A stretch of 64,000 nucleotides of DNA from Saprospiraceae bacterium (GCA_016713025.1 JADJPZ010000004.1:3224001-3288000); one strand, 5' to 3'. Counted from the first letter of the stretch, positions 35,340 to 45,389 are shown. Made by a program: numbers and translations. The notes: generated from the letters alone by a model not told the origin.

Positions 35340-37802
35340 TCACCCTCTAACTAATTCTGCTGTCATCTTTCTGATCCTGTCTTCAAGTTTTTCGGAGGTC
35401 AGTTTTTCCCTGCTCAACCTGTCTGCTATGATCGGAAATGAAAATGGCGTCGCTTTGGATGGACGGCTGATGACGATATGGCTTTTTATGATTTTTTGCA
35501 GTGACTTACGCATCCTTTCTTCTTCCAGCTGGAAAATCATGACTTCATCATAAGTCTGCCTGAACAAAAGGTTGTCCGGCTCGTAGTCCCTGAATACATC
35601 AAAGATCAGTTGGCTCGATGCCTGAAGATGTCTTTCTTTCTTTTGTCTGCCCGGAAATCCTGTAAAGACCAATCCCGATATCCGGGCAATATCTCTGAAT
35701 TTTCGTCTGGACATCTCCACACTGTTGATGCTTGACTGTATATCAGATGTCAGGTTTTTTGTAGAAAAAAGGTCAGGACTTATGACGGCTTCCACATCTA
35801 TCTCCTGATCTGAAAGCAATTCAAAACCCAGATCATTCATAGCGAGAGAAAATGAAATAGGAAACATCATAGACAATCTTTTGGCGATGAGAGCTGCCAT
35901 CCCTTCGTGTACATTCCTCCCTTCAAATGGATACATGATGAGATGGTGACCTTCCTTGCTCTCAAAATATTCTACAAGAAATTCATCTTCCTTTGGTATG
36001 AGTGATCGGCGAGCCTGCATTTCAAACAGAGGGACTAACGCTTCAATTTCCTGATCAACAATGATACCTTGATTATAAGCATAGATCTTCTGGCGCAGTA
36101 CTTCTGACATCTGCGAGCTCAAGGGCATACGCCCGCCTGCATAGGAAGGTATCTTCCCTGATTTGGCTTTGGATGGTCTCACCTGTGCTGTCATTTCTTT
36201 GAGCCTTACAAACTCTAAAGCTTGTCCTGCAAACCAAAAGACATCTCCGGGATTGAGCTGTGAGACAAAATATTCCTCTATCGATCCAAGACTTCCGCCT
36301 TTTAGCATCCTGATATTGATCATTACTTCCGACACAATAGTGCCTATAGACAAACGATGTCTTAAGGCCTTCCTTTTGTCACTGACATGAAACAAACCCG
36401 ATGCAGCAATTTCTATTTTTTTATACTCATCATAAGCCTGTAATGAATCGCTCCCCGATACTAAAAACTGCAAAACCTGAAGCCATTCTTCTCTGGATAT
36501 CGATGCATAGCAAAAAGTATTTGAGATTTCCTGATAAATCTCTTCCTGATAAAAACCTTCAGAGACTGCAAGTGTCATCAGATACTGGATCAACACATCA
36601 AATGAGCGGATATAAGGAATTCTTTCTTCAAGATCATTATTTTCCATAGCCATGCGCAGGCCTGCTGCTTCTACCAGCTCCAGGGCATGGGTGGGTACAA
36701 ACCATATGTGACTTTCGGCGCCCGGTTGATGTCCGCTTCTGCCGGCTCGCTGTACAAACCGGGCTACACCTTTTGGGCTGCCTATCTGTATGATGGTTTC
36801 CACAGGTCTGAAATCAACGCCAAGATCCAGGCTGCTGGTACAAACAACAGCCTTAACTCTTCCTTCATACAATGCTTCTTCTACCCACTCTCTGATATCT
36901 TTGCTTATGGATCCATGATGCATGGCTATCTGACCAGCCAGGTCGCTATCTAAATCCAGCAATTTATGATACCATATCTCACATTGTGCTCTGGTGTTGG
37001 TAAATATCAGGCAAGTTTTACTACTATGTACAATTCCCAATACTTTATCAGCCAATTTTAGTCCAAGATGACCAGCCCAAGGGTAGGTTTCGACTTCATC
37101 AGGAATAACAGAAAGTATAGAAATAACCTTCGGAATTTCAGCTTTGATAATCGCCCTTTGATCTTCAGGTACAGGATACAAAAGGACATCTATCGCTTCC
37201 TGCATATTGCCGATCGTGGCAGAAATGCCCCAGATTTTTAGATTTGGACATATTTTTTTCATTCGTGACAGTGCCAGTTCGACCTGTACACCTCGTTTTG
37301 AGCCCATCAATTCATGCCACTCATCTGCTACGACGGTTTTCAGGCCGGAGAAAAAAGCAGGATATCCAGGAGTGGAGAGCATCACATGAAGACTCTCAGG
37401 TGTTGTGATCAGGATTTGCGGAGGGTGTTGAAACTGATCTTTTTTTTCTTTTCCCGTGGTATCACCGGTGCGGATAGCTACTTTCCATGGAAGCTCAAAT
37501 GCCACAATCGCCTTTTCACAGGATAAAAATATTTCTTTTGCAAGCGCACGTATGGGTGTGATCCAAATCAACCTCAGACCCTGTTTCTTGTCAGGAACAG
37601 AATCATGCTCAGCATTTTGATTTAAATAGTCTATCATCTCAGCCAAGAGGATAGAGTACGTTTTACCACTGCCTGTGGGTGCATTGACTAAGCCGGATTT
37701 GCCGCTGATGTATGCCTGCCAGGTTTCTTCCTGAAAAGGCATCGGTGACCAGCCCATTCGTGAAAACCATTTTAATACCTTTGTATATCCTTGTGACTGC
37801 AA
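35340..37802 (-). CDS. Ligase-associated DEXH box helicase (Lhr-like)
   Basis: 820 residues, the full length of the family. RecA1: LVNAPTGSGKTYSILLAEM (Walker A, near residue 45), WITPIRALAKEIF, and VVADEWHELMG (the DEXH box as D-E-W-H). RecA2: LIFTNTRAQCEIWYHKLL, VVCTSSLDLGVDFRPVETII and the motif VI RAGRSGHQPGA. An Lhr-type winged helix and C-terminal domain follow. In most genomes it sits with an ATP-dependent DNA ligase, an MBL-fold exonuclease and a phosphoesterase in a DNA-repair operon; none is present here. Downstream are only an IS982 remnant and a gene fragment. Confidence 0.93.
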   Translation of the reverse strand: MQSQGYTKVLKWFSRMGWSPMPFQEETWQAYISGKSGLVNAPTGSGKTYSILLAEMIDYLNQNAEHDSVPDKKQGLRLIWITPIRALAKEIFLSCEKAIVAFELPWKVAIRTGDTTGKEKKDQFQHPPQILITTPESLHVMLSTPGYPAFFSGLKTVVADEWHELMGSKRGVQVELALSRMKKICPNLKIWGISATIGNMQEAIDVLLYPVPEDQRAIIKAEIPKVISILSVIPDEVETYPWAGHLGLKLADKVLGIVHSSKTCLIFTNTRAQCEIWYHKLLDLDSDLAGQIAMHHGSISKDIREWVEEALYEGRVKAVVCTSSLDLGVDFRPVETIIQIGSPKGVARFVQRAGRSGHQPGAESHIWFVPTHALELVEAAGLRMAMENNDLEERIPYIRSFDVLIQYLMTLAVSEGFYQEEIYQEISNTFCYASISREEWLQVLQFLVSGSDSLQAYDEYKKIEIAASGLFHVSDKRKALRHRLSIGTIVSEVMINIRMLKGGSLGSIEEYFVSQLNPGDVFWFAGQALEFVRLKEMTAQVRPSKAKSGKIPSYAGGRMPLSSQMSEVLRQKIYAYNQGIIVDQEIEALVPLFEMQARRSLIPKEDEFLVEYFESKEGHHLIMYPFEGRNVHEGMAALIAKRLSMMFPISFSLAMNDLGFELLSDQEIDVEAVISPDLFSTKNLTSDIQSSINSVEMSRRKFRDIARISGLVFTGFPGRQKKERHLQASSQLIFDVFRDYEPDNLLFRQTYDEVMIFQLEEERMRKSLQKIIKSHIVISRPSKATPFSFPIIADRLSREKLTSEKLEDRIRKMTAELVRG

Positions 37803-37983
37803 GCTACGAGACTATCAATTTTGTTAATGTTGATAATGATAATGCCTATTGGATGAAATAGTTTATTTTACTACATTGAATTAGATAGATGAAGCATGCA
37901 AAGTTACAGTTTTGAAAGCGCATCTGTGATCTGATACTCAAACACTTCATCAAAACGCTCAAAGTATGGTTCTCCCATTTTTT

Positions 37984-38757
37984 TTACAGGTTGAACCAAA
38001 CCATCGCTTTTTCCAAATTGGTTTTAGCCCTTTTTATGTCCTTCATTTCCGTATATATCAAGCCTGACTGGTAAAGCGCTTCTGTAAAGTTAGGATCAAA
38101 ACGCAAGACCAATCCATAATTTTTGAGTGCTTCCGGATAATTTTTGAGTTCTTGATTACACCTGCCTTTGTAAAAGTATATTAAAAAACTACTTTCAGGT
38201 GAAAATCCAAGTTTTGCTTCCTCAATGAGCACTGTATCAAATGTGTTTATCGCTTCATTGTATTTTTTTAGCTTGTATTGGGCAAGTCCTTTTAATAGTC
38301 CGCAGGGTTCGCCCCAACAAACGTTATAGGTACGTTTGCTCATTTTTGTGATCTGATCCACATCGGCAATGGTTCCTTCATAGTCCCTGTAAAAATAAAT
38401 ATATGACCATGCTCTGTACTTGAGCAAATCATAAGACCCTTTTTTGACGTCCATTTCCACTGCTTCATTGAGTATTTTCATAGCTTTGATATGGTCACCT
38501 CTTTTTTTGTAAGAATAAGACAGCTGGGCACGGATATCAGTATTTTGCGGGGACAATATTATCGCAGAGTCTTTATACAATCGATGTTTGTCTATGGGTT
38601 GACTCATATAATTAGACATATCATCAAACACCTTTGATAATGAGTCTCTTTGCTCTTTGGTGTAATATGCATAATACTCCGGCTTTGGCTCAGGTCTTTC
38701 ACATCCTGCAAGCACCAACAACACAAATGAAAATTTGACTATATTCTTTATGGACAT
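37984..38757 (-). CDS. TPR lipoprotein, possible C-terminal frameshift
   Basis: 257 residues. Lipobox VLLVLAGCE gives lipidation at about residue 19. At least four TPR units follow (LSYSYKKRGDHIKAMKILNEA, LAQYKLKKYNEAINTFDTV, YPEALKNYGLVLRFDPNFTEALYQ). The frame stops after KAMVWFNL, but the next frame stays open across the stop through GEPYFERFDEVFEYQITDAL to TAA at 37904-37906. That tail looks like a natural continuation, so a one-base indel near 38000 is likely. The start overlaps the end of the upstream lipoprotein gene, indicating an operon. Confidence 0.75.
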   Translation of the reverse strand: MSIKNIVKFSFVLLVLAGCERPEPKPEYYAYYTKEQRDSLSKVFDDMSNYMSQPIDKHRLYKDSAIILSPQNTDIRAQLSYSYKKRGDHIKAMKILNEAVEMDVKKGSYDLLKYRAWSYIYFYRDYEGTIADVDQITKMSKRTYNVCWGEPCGLLKGLAQYKLKKYNEAINTFDTVLIEEAKLGFSPESSFLIYFYKGRCNQELKNYPEALKNYGLVLRFDPNFTEALYQSGLIYTEMKDIKRAKTNLEKAMVWFNL

Positions 38758-39893
38758 AGGTCTGTGATTTTCCCGTTTTCGATTTTAAACATTAAAAAAG
38801 CGTGTCCGTCTTTGTAAGGATATGTTGTATCGTCGGATTCAGATTGAGGCCATTCACGGAGAAGCATCACCTGATCCAATATATGTTTCACGATGGCTGG
38901 ACCAAAAGATTTTTTCTGGTATTTCCTATCCATCATCTGTATCCCAGGTCTGCCGGGTTCGTGTCTGCAGTTGACATTGAAGTGGATAACAATATACCCA
39001 TCACCTTGATCCTGAGGAGCATCTTTTCCGATTTTGTTGATCAGATATTCATTTCCATGTTTGTAGGTCATATCTGGATTGCTTTGATAGTATTCGCCTA
39101 CATGTCCATCGTAGCAGTTGGAATATTGTGATGCATTGTCTTCAGGGTATGCTGTGGACTTACAATGGATGATTATCTCTTCATCACTGATGAAATATCT
39201 CATGGTCAGTTTGTTTTTACTCGCATCGAGTACTTGATACAATGGTTGTGGATTTTCTGCATTTTCATTGCATGACATAAATACTCTCTGTCCTATATTA
39301 AAAAAATGACATTTTTGCCTTTGATATTCAGAGTAAAGCTTTTCTTTTTGATAGTAGTAGTCGATTCTTGTAGTCACACTATCCTTTGAAAATGTCAGGT
39401 ACTTTATCGCCTGCAAATCATCATTTGGATTTTCGGATATAGGCGTGAAGGAGTATGTTTGGTTGATGGTGCTTTTCCTTATATCTTCAGATGACAAAGA
39501 TCCAGTCATCAAAGTCGGTATAAATTTCGCCCTATACTTCCAGTTTTTGTTACCTTCATAAAGTGGAAACAGCAACGTATCATTCAGTTGGAAGACATTG
39601 ACCCTTGATGAATCTGCATACACGACCTCAAATGGATGATGAACCATGTGCAACGTGTCTCCAGAGGCAATTTCTTTTGAGTGTTTGCAAGAGTCTATCT
39701 CCTTACCATTAAAATCATGTAGTACGTATTTCGAGTTTCGTTTTTGTAAGAAATAGGGGTAAGGTATGGTAAGGTCAGCCACTCTATAAGTACCCATCCA
39801 AAGATTGTCATCATGTCGGGTAAGGTGGACCCCGTCGCACGAACCTAATATATCAATTACAAATATAAGGATAGTAAATCTGACATGCATCAT
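38748..39893 (-). CDS. Unknown lipoprotein with carboxy-terminal TonB-like segment
   Basis: 381 residues from ATG 39893. The signal with HVRFTILIFVIDILGSC points to lipidation at the cysteine near residue 18. The first ~250 residues are beta-rich and unrecognised (NLWMGTYRVADLTIPYPYF). The last ~100 contain GDGYIVIHFNVNCRHEPGR and a closing YKDGHAFLMFKIENGKITDL, resembling the small TonB-C-like domain found at the ends of Bacteroidota lipoproteins. It overlaps the TPR lipoprotein gene by 10 bases. Function unknown. Confidence 0.6.
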   Translation of the reverse strand: MMHVRFTILIFVIDILGSCDGVHLTRHDDNLWMGTYRVADLTIPYPYFLQKRNSKYVLHDFNGKEIDSCKHSKEIASGDTLHMVHHPFEVVYADSSRVNVFQLNDTLLFPLYEGNKNWKYRAKFIPTLMTGSLSSEDIRKSTINQTYSFTPISENPNDDLQAIKYLTFSKDSVTTRIDYYYQKEKLYSEYQRQKCHFFNIGQRVFMSCNENAENPQPLYQVLDASKNKLTMRYFISDEEIIIHCKSTAYPEDNASQYSNCYDGHVGEYYQSNPDMTYKHGNEYLINKIGKDAPQDQGDGYIVIHFNVNCRHEPGRPGIQMMDRKYQKKSFGPAIVKHILDQVMLLREWPQSESDDTTYPYKDGHAFLMFKIENGKITDLCP

Positions 39894-40000
39894 ATGATTG
39901 TAATCTAAACATGAATTGACCACAATGATAGTTCAACTTCATCAAAGCATATCTGTTAAAATACTATCTTAACAGTATCTTAACCCAGAATGGTCATATT

Positions 40001-40417
40001 TCATTTTCTCATCACAGACACTCTGTAAATCAGGTCATTGCGGACTTCATAGATCAATACAAGCTCGACAGGTTCCTTGGATCCCCGTCTTCCGGTGATG
40101 TATTCATGGTCGATGACTTTATTGTCAAAAACAATACGTTGGACGATCGTTGAGTGAAGTTCGGGAGACAAGTCAAACAACTCCTGATACATTTTTCTAC
40201 ATACAGCGAGACCGGATAGAGTCAGCTGACCATCTGCAAAATTGACAAAAACAATGTCCTCTGAGAATAAAGACATAAAACCATCGATATTTCTGGCATT
40301 GTAGTAATCCAGATTTTTTTGAACTACCTGTTCCGGAGATAGAGCTTGAGAAAACATCATATTGAAATGCAATATTAAAAACACAGAAAGTAAAGACCTT
40401 GTCATCAAATGTGTCAT
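40001..40417 (-). CDS. Secreted NTF2-like (SnoaL/steroid isomerase-fold) protein
   Basis: 138 residues. Signal peptide LLSVFLILHFNMMFSQ. The fold signature is PEQVVQKNLDYYNARNIDGFMSLFSEDIVFVNFADGQ, with IDHEYITGRRGSKEPVELVLIYEV at the end. It starts inside the last codons of HMG-CoA reductase (4-base overlap), so it is translationally coupled to an isoprenoid enzyme although it appears to be exported. Its role is unknown. Confidence 0.78.
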   Translation of the reverse strand: MTHLMTRSLLSVFLILHFNMMFSQALSPEQVVQKNLDYYNARNIDGFMSLFSEDIVFVNFADGQLTLSGLAVCRKMYQELFDLSPELHSTIVQRIVFDNKVIDHEYITGRRGSKEPVELVLIYEVRNDLIYRVSVMRK

Positions 40418-41754
40418 TCGGATGATCTCAACCCTTGTAAATAATCCCTAACTCCTGCATAAGAAACCGTCTTATCTTCAAAATGAGTTATCACTTTAAC
40501 ACATTCATCTTCAGATGCATTGAGGTGATTCAGTATATTCATGAGATGCATTTTCATGTGCCCCTGCTGAATGCCTGTGGTAACCAATGATCTTACTGCC
40601 CCAAAATTTTGTGCCAGTCCTACAGATGCAACAATTCGCATCAGTTTCTCGGCAGATGGATTGCCCAGTATCTCCAATGATTTTTTTGCCAATGGATGCA
40701 GTGATGTCAGGCCACCTACGGTACCTATGGCAAGAGGTACATCCAGCCAAAATCGAAAAATACCATCATTGATTTCACAATAACTCAGACTTTTGTACTG
40801 ACCACCTCTCGCTGCATAAGTGTGTCCTGCTGCCTCACATGCTCTGAAGTCATTTCCGGTAGCCAGGATGACAGCATCTATACCATTAAATATACCTTTG
40901 TTGTGGGTTGTAGCTCTGTAAGGATCTAGGTGGGCGATTTTGACTGCAGTCCTGAATTTATCTGCCAGTTGTTCGGCCAGCATGCCATTGGCAAATGTAC
41001 CTAAATCCTGAACAGGACAGGAAACTTCAGCCCTTACGACACACTCCGGAGTATAGTTGGATAGAATAGACATGATGATATCTATATCTCTATTTTCATC
41101 AGGAATATCCGGACTGTCTACAAAAAATCGCTCGAGAGAATCTGCAAACTTTTCAAGAACAGAATTGATAAAATTGGCACCCATCGAATCACAAGTCTCA
41201 AAATGCACCCTGATCTGGTACAACCCATGCTCTTCCTCTGTAAAATCTATCAACTCAGTGCGCGTAATCCCTCCACCACGTTTTTGCATATTTTCGATGA
41301 TGGGTGCGGCATTTCCCAGCAAGAAGGATTCAATCTTATTATAGATATTTTTGATTACTGACCCATCACCATGCCATTTGAAGTGCACCTGACCCACTTT
41401 AGTCGTACCCAGGATAGTGGTTTTGAATCCACCACGATCCATCCAGTATTTTGCTGCAGCTGAAGCGGCTGCGATCACAGAGCTTTCTTCGATGACCATA
41501 GGCACACAATACACTTCGCCATCTATTAAAAAATTGGGTGCCAGTCCGTAAGGCATTACAAAATTGCAGACGGTATTTTCACTAAAACCATCTATGATTT
41601 TCTGCAATGCTTCATCTTCAAGGCTGAACAATGCAAATATATCTTTGGCTCCATCTTCATCACTCAGATAATGTTGTATCAGCCAATCCAATTTTTCATC
41701 CTTGGATAGTTTGGAAAATCCTGTTATTGTGTTATTGTTTTTTTCTGTAATCAT
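40414..41754 (-). CDS. mvaA: Hydroxymethylglutaryl-CoA reductase, class II
   Basis: 446 residues, the usual size. Interconverts HMG-CoA and mevalonate; with the adjacent IPP isomerase it indicates a mevalonate route to isoprenoids. Motifs: ENTVCNFVMPYGLAPNFLI for substrate binding, CDSMGANFINSVLEKFADSL (the DxMGxN segment), ATGNDFRACEAAGHTYAARG, LAIGTVGGLTSLHPLAKKSL, and the catalytic histidine segment GIQQGHMKMH near residue 400. Class II enzymes can run in either direction; the gene context suggests biosynthesis. It overlaps both neighbours by four bases. Confidence 0.95.
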   Translation of the reverse strand: MITEKNNNTITGFSKLSKDEKLDWLIQHYLSDEDGAKDIFALFSLEDEALQKIIDGFSENTVCNFVMPYGLAPNFLIDGEVYCVPMVIEESSVIAAASAAAKYWMDRGGFKTTILGTTKVGQVHFKWHGDGSVIKNIYNKIESFLLGNAAPIIENMQKRGGGITRTELIDFTEEEHGLYQIRVHFETCDSMGANFINSVLEKFADSLERFFVDSPDIPDENRDIDIIMSILSNYTPECVVRAEVSCPVQDLGTFANGMLAEQLADKFRTAVKIAHLDPYRATTHNKGIFNGIDAVILATGNDFRACEAAGHTYAARGGQYKSLSYCEINDGIFRFWLDVPLAIGTVGGLTSLHPLAKKSLEILGNPSAEKLMRIVASVGLAQNFGAVRSLVTTGIQQGHMKMHLMNILNHLNASEDECVKVITHFEDKTVSYAGVRDYLQGLRSSE

Positions 41755-42770
41755 CTTACTTTCAGCATAGATTTTGCTAACTTAAATCCCTCAATCTGCA
41801 TATGGACGTACTCTGATAAAGCTTCATAATTACCCTGTGCGTGTTTCAAAAATCCTGAAGCTTGTCCATAAATTGACGGCAATTGGAGTTTGTTTGTCAA
41901 ATAGTATCCATCCAGAAAATCTGATATTCCACCGGAAATGATTACTTCTTTACATTTTAGGTGAGCAAATTGATCTTTCACTATCTGATTTACATATTCT
42001 GTCATTTGCAATGCAGAATGTCCGATATTCGCCAAACCCGAATAGTGTCCTGACATTTTTTCAGACGATCTCAATATCTCCAGCATTGCAAAATTGGTAC
42101 CGCCGGCAGCACCAAAATCGATAGCTGCCAAAGGCAAATCAAGTAATAATCTGAGACTCTCAGGGCCCATACCTTGACCTACTTCTTTGACCACAATAGG
42201 ACAATCAAGCATGTCTATCAATTTCAATATAGTTTCTATCGGCTGTTTTTTATATCTGTCACCTTCGGGTTGAAGCCACTCCTGCATAGGGTTGACATGA
42301 ACTATAAGCCCGTCGGTTTCAAGCTTTTTTAACAACTCGGTGACTTTATACACTTGCTTTTCCTGTATTAATACTTCAAGCTGAGCGATGCCCAGATTGG
42401 CATAAAGTGGCTGATCCCCGATATATTTCCTTACAGCAAAGTCTTTAATATGCTCATTTTCGTATAATAATTGACGACAGGAGCCAAGTCCCATACCCAG
42501 TCCGAATTCTCCGCAAGCTTTGGCAAGATTTTTATTTATGATACCAGCGATGGCAGTACCTCCGGTCATACTGGAGACCCAAATGGGTGCATTAAATTTT
42601 TTACCGAGAAAAGTTAATGAAATGTCTGTGTTTTCATCAGGGTGTGGCCCCAATAATGGTTCATAGTAAAATCTTGAATCAATATCCGATGAGTTTACCC
42701 TTGACCTGAAAGCCAGTTCAATATGATCTCTTTTCCTTTCTTTTGCACCGGTATCAGTGTTTTCAGCCAT
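41751..42770 (-). CDS. fni: Type 2 isopentenyl-diphosphate delta-isomerase
   Basis: FMN-dependent enzyme converting IPP to DMAPP. 339 residues from ATG 42770 (AENTDTGAKERKRDHIELAF); an earlier in-frame ATG at 42809 adds 13 residues that look non-native. The TIM barrel shows APIWVSSMTGGT, LGMGLGSCRQLL, ANLGIAQLE, HVNPMQEWLQPEGDR (with the conserved Gln/Glu), PIVVKEVGQGM, AIDFGAAGGTNFAMLE and the phosphate-binding EVIISGGISDFLDG. It is first in a three-gene operon with HMG-CoA reductase, joined by an ATGA overlap. Confidence 0.95.
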   Translation of the reverse strand: MAENTDTGAKERKRDHIELAFRSRVNSSDIDSRFYYEPLLGPHPDENTDISLTFLGKKFNAPIWVSSMTGGTAIAGIINKNLAKACGEFGLGMGLGSCRQLLYENEHIKDFAVRKYIGDQPLYANLGIAQLEVLIQEKQVYKVTELLKKLETDGLIVHVNPMQEWLQPEGDRYKKQPIETILKLIDMLDCPIVVKEVGQGMGPESLRLLLDLPLAAIDFGAAGGTNFAMLEILRSSEKMSGHYSGLANIGHSALQMTEYVNQIVKDQFAHLKCKEVIISGGISDFLDGYYLTNKLQLPSIYGQASGFLKHAQGNYEALSEYVHMQIEGFKLAKSMLKVR

Positions 42771-42912
42771 ACTATTTTCAGGGTAATTATGGAATTTTAA
42801 TAAATACAATAAAATTAGGGGTCAAATATACCACTAATGCTGATTTAATTTTTCAAATTTGCAGAACAATTAGATGGTGCTTTAGTTCAATATTAATTCC
42901 CCCCTCATTTAG

Positions 42913-43070
42913 AGTATGTTTAACTTTTATCATTTGGCTCCAAGCGGCAAATTTTATTTTAGTCAGCGTTATATTTTTCGCCGTAGCTTCTGGCTACGAC
43001 TGCAAAATATGTCTTGCCCAAAACTAAATTTCCTCACTTTCGCTCAAACATAAAAATTTAAACATATTCT
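42913..43070. repeat. MITE-like element M3-a
   Basis: Bounded by AGTATGTTTAAC and its near complement AATTTAAACATATTCT. It shares interior blocks with M3-b: CATTTGGCTCC, GCAAATTTTATT, GCGTTATATTTTT, CGACTGCAAAATATG and TCACTTTCGCTCAAACAT. No coding capacity. Confidence 0.7.
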
Positions 43071-43124
43071 TATTGAACAGTAAAACGGTAGAAGTTCTTG
43101 CTTTTTAATTTAATATTTATAATT

Positions 43125-44249
43125 ATGCGTTTTGGGATAATTGTTATTCTGTTTGTCTGCTACAATCATGCTGTATGGGGTCAAGCCGAAAAATCAGCAA
43201 TAGATTACTATAATAAAGGTGTGGAATATTCCAATGCCAAAAACTATGATCTTGCCATAGCATCCTATTCTACATGTCTGGAAAAAGATCCAAACTACAT
43301 CAAGGCCTATTACAACAGAGGTACTTGTGCATTGAGTCTTCAGAAATACGATGATGCTATTGCGGATTTTGATAAAACGCTAAATATAGATCCTGAGTTT
43401 ATTAAAGCTTATCTCTATATGGGATATACCAGATTGCTTCAGGGTGATTATGATTCCAGCATCGAGATACTGACAAAAACAATCGAAAAAGATCCTGCGC
43501 TTTCCAAAGCTTATCTGCACAGAGGGACAGCTCATATGAAATCCGGCAATATTGATAATGCCATCACTGACATGACTCAAGCCATCACCATGGGTGAACA
43601 CACTTATGCGGCCTTTCTGAACAGAGCCATCTGCAAAAATAAAATCAAAGATTATGCTGGTGCACTTTCAGACTTTACGGCTGCAGCCAACTTAAAACCC
43701 GATCAGTATGTAACAGCTTTTGAAAAAGCAAAAATTTATCTGAAGCTTCAAAAATATCATGAATCCATCTCAGAGCTCAGCTATGCATTGAGAAAAAATC
43801 CATCGGACGCAGATCTATACCATTATCGGGGTTATGCAAAACTGATGCTGGAAGATATGGCTTCTGCTCTTACAGATTATAATATATGTCTTCAGATCAA
43901 TCCATCACATGTTCAGGGATTAAAAAATAAAGCGTTGATTTCTTCAAAAATGGGAAAACACGACGAGGCCATTACTGATTTTTCAAATTTGATAAAAACA
44001 GATCCTAAAAATGCAGAATTGTTTGTCCTGAGAGGGACATCTTATCTTACATCAAAGGAGTATGAAAAAGCTTTGGAAGATTTTACTCAGGCTATCCATC
44101 TGAAATCAGACTTTGCAGAAGCATATTTCAACAGAGCTAATACTTATACAAAACTTCTGGATTCTAAAAAAGCCTGCACCGATATCAAACAATGCATTAA
44201 GTTGGGTTACAGCCCGGCACAGGCGCATGTAAGTAATCTTTGCAATTGA
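43125..44249 (+). CDS. Secreted TPR repeat protein
   Basis: 374 residues from ATG 43125, which opens a signal peptide (RFGIIVILFVCYNHAVWGQ). The rest is an array of roughly ten TPR units with the canonical spacing (YYNKGVEYSNAKNYDLAIASY, AYYNRGTCALSLQKYDDAIAD, ELFVLRGTSYLTSKEYEKALED), ending in a short cap. A protein-interaction scaffold in the periplasm; partners unknown. Confidence 0.88.
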   Translation: MRFGIIVILFVCYNHAVWGQAEKSAIDYYNKGVEYSNAKNYDLAIASYSTCLEKDPNYIKAYYNRGTCALSLQKYDDAIADFDKTLNIDPEFIKAYLYMGYTRLLQGDYDSSIEILTKTIEKDPALSKAYLHRGTAHMKSGNIDNAITDMTQAITMGEHTYAAFLNRAICKNKIKDYAGALSDFTAAANLKPDQYVTAFEKAKIYLKLQKYHESISELSYALRKNPSDADLYHYRGYAKLMLEDMASALTDYNICLQINPSHVQGLKNKALISSKMGKHDEAITDFSNLIKTDPKNAELFVLRGTSYLTSKEYEKALEDFTQAIHLKSDFAEAYFNRANTYTKLLDSKKACTDIKQCIKLGYSPAQAHVSNLCN

Positions 44250-44357
44250 TTATCTTTTCCGATAATTATCGTGGATCATAATGTATTGTAAATTAAATAA
44301 TTATGATTGTAAATTTTCGCAATCAATTTTCCGTTTGGTATACTACCTTTCCAATAT

Positions 44358-45389
44358 TTAATTCCTTGCCGGCTTATACCTTGATTTTTCCATAATTGCC
44401 TGTGCATCCGTCATTTTCAACAACTCCTGAACTGTTGTTGCCGGATGTCTTTCCATATAAGCATCAATGATTTTCCATCCCACATAATTAGCTGTTCTAC
44501 CTGGTGCTTCAGCAGGCATATCGGGGCTGCCCGGCGACGGATTGAGATATTTGCCGATTCGTGAGAGGTTAGATTCATAAAAGAGTTTATTCTCCATAAA
44601 AAATGACCACATCTGCAACTCATTTTCCTTACACCAGTTGAGATGTTTTAATGAATATTCAGTGATGACGGTATCATGGGTTTCCGGCATAAGTAGTTTG
44701 CTGACATAAAGTTGTTTGCCATTATGAATCATTTGATCTATCATCCTGTGTCCCGATGGCTCTCCTATTATTTCAGTCACATAGGTATCACATAGTTTTT
44801 TTGTGATATGATCCCTATTCCAGGACCTGGTGATGTAATCTGAAAAATTGGTATTCTCAGGATCGAGCATTTTGTAGTTGATATCAGGGCTTAAAAACAT
44901 ATCAAGTCCTATGCCAACACCATCTATCCCATTTTTATCTTCAAATATAAACATTTGGTAACCAAACTCAGAAATAAAAGTGTACACATTGGGAATTTTA
45001 GACATTTTTTCGGGAAAATAGAATTTCAAATGCCTGAACATCTCTTCTGTCTCTGATTTCACTTTTGAAAAATCACCAAAAGTTTTACTTGTTTTTGTCA
45101 GAAGCTCTAAAGCCATAGTGTCCTTCCATAATGATTCAAGCAGGATCAGGTGGCTATCCACTGGCAAACCTTTGTACCCAAGTATTTCATTCAGATAAAT
45201 ATTATAAAAAAAAGGTTGATTCTCCGTAATTTTCCTTAGATCAGCAATAGATTTTGCGGAGGCGAGGTCATTTTCTGTCCTCATGACATCTACATCAGCT
45301 TGAATGGATGACACATCAGGTCCATGATTGTTTTGGCATGAACTGAAATATATCAGGGCAGCCAACAAAATGAAAAGCTGGTACTTCAT
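44358..45389 (-). CDS. gldB: Gliding motility lipoprotein GldB homologue
   Basis: 343 residues. The signal peptide ends in the lipobox IYFSSCQ. GldB features are VRKITE-like helices after the signal, a central GVGIGLDMFLSPDINYK, VTEIIGEPSGHRMIDQMI, and the C-terminal PGRTANYVGWKIIDAYMERHP plus MEKSRYKP, a closing motif typical of GldB. GldB belongs to the gliding machinery linked to type IX secretion, which matches the PorP/SprF protein further on. It is alone on its strand here. Confidence 0.8.
   Translation of the reverse strand: MKYQLFILLAALIYFSSCQNNHGPDVSSIQADVDVMRTENDLASAKSIADLRKITENQPFFYNIYLNEILGYKGLPVDSHLILLESLWKDTMALELLTKTSKTFGDFSKVKSETEEMFRHLKFYFPEKMSKIPNVYTFISEFGYQMFIFEDKNGIDGVGIGLDMFLSPDINYKMLDPENTNFSDYITRSWNRDHITKKLCDTYVTEIIGEPSGHRMIDQMIHNGKQLYVSKLLMPETHDTVITEYSLKHLNWCKENELQMWSFFMENKLFYESNLSRIGKYLNPSPGSPDMPAEAPGRTANYVGWKIIDAYMERHPATTVQELLKMTDAQAIMEKSRYKPARN

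Noticed and set aside
35302..35553. Plus-strand frame at the end of the helicase gene
   Set aside because: Antisense to the conserved C-terminus of the DEXH helicase.
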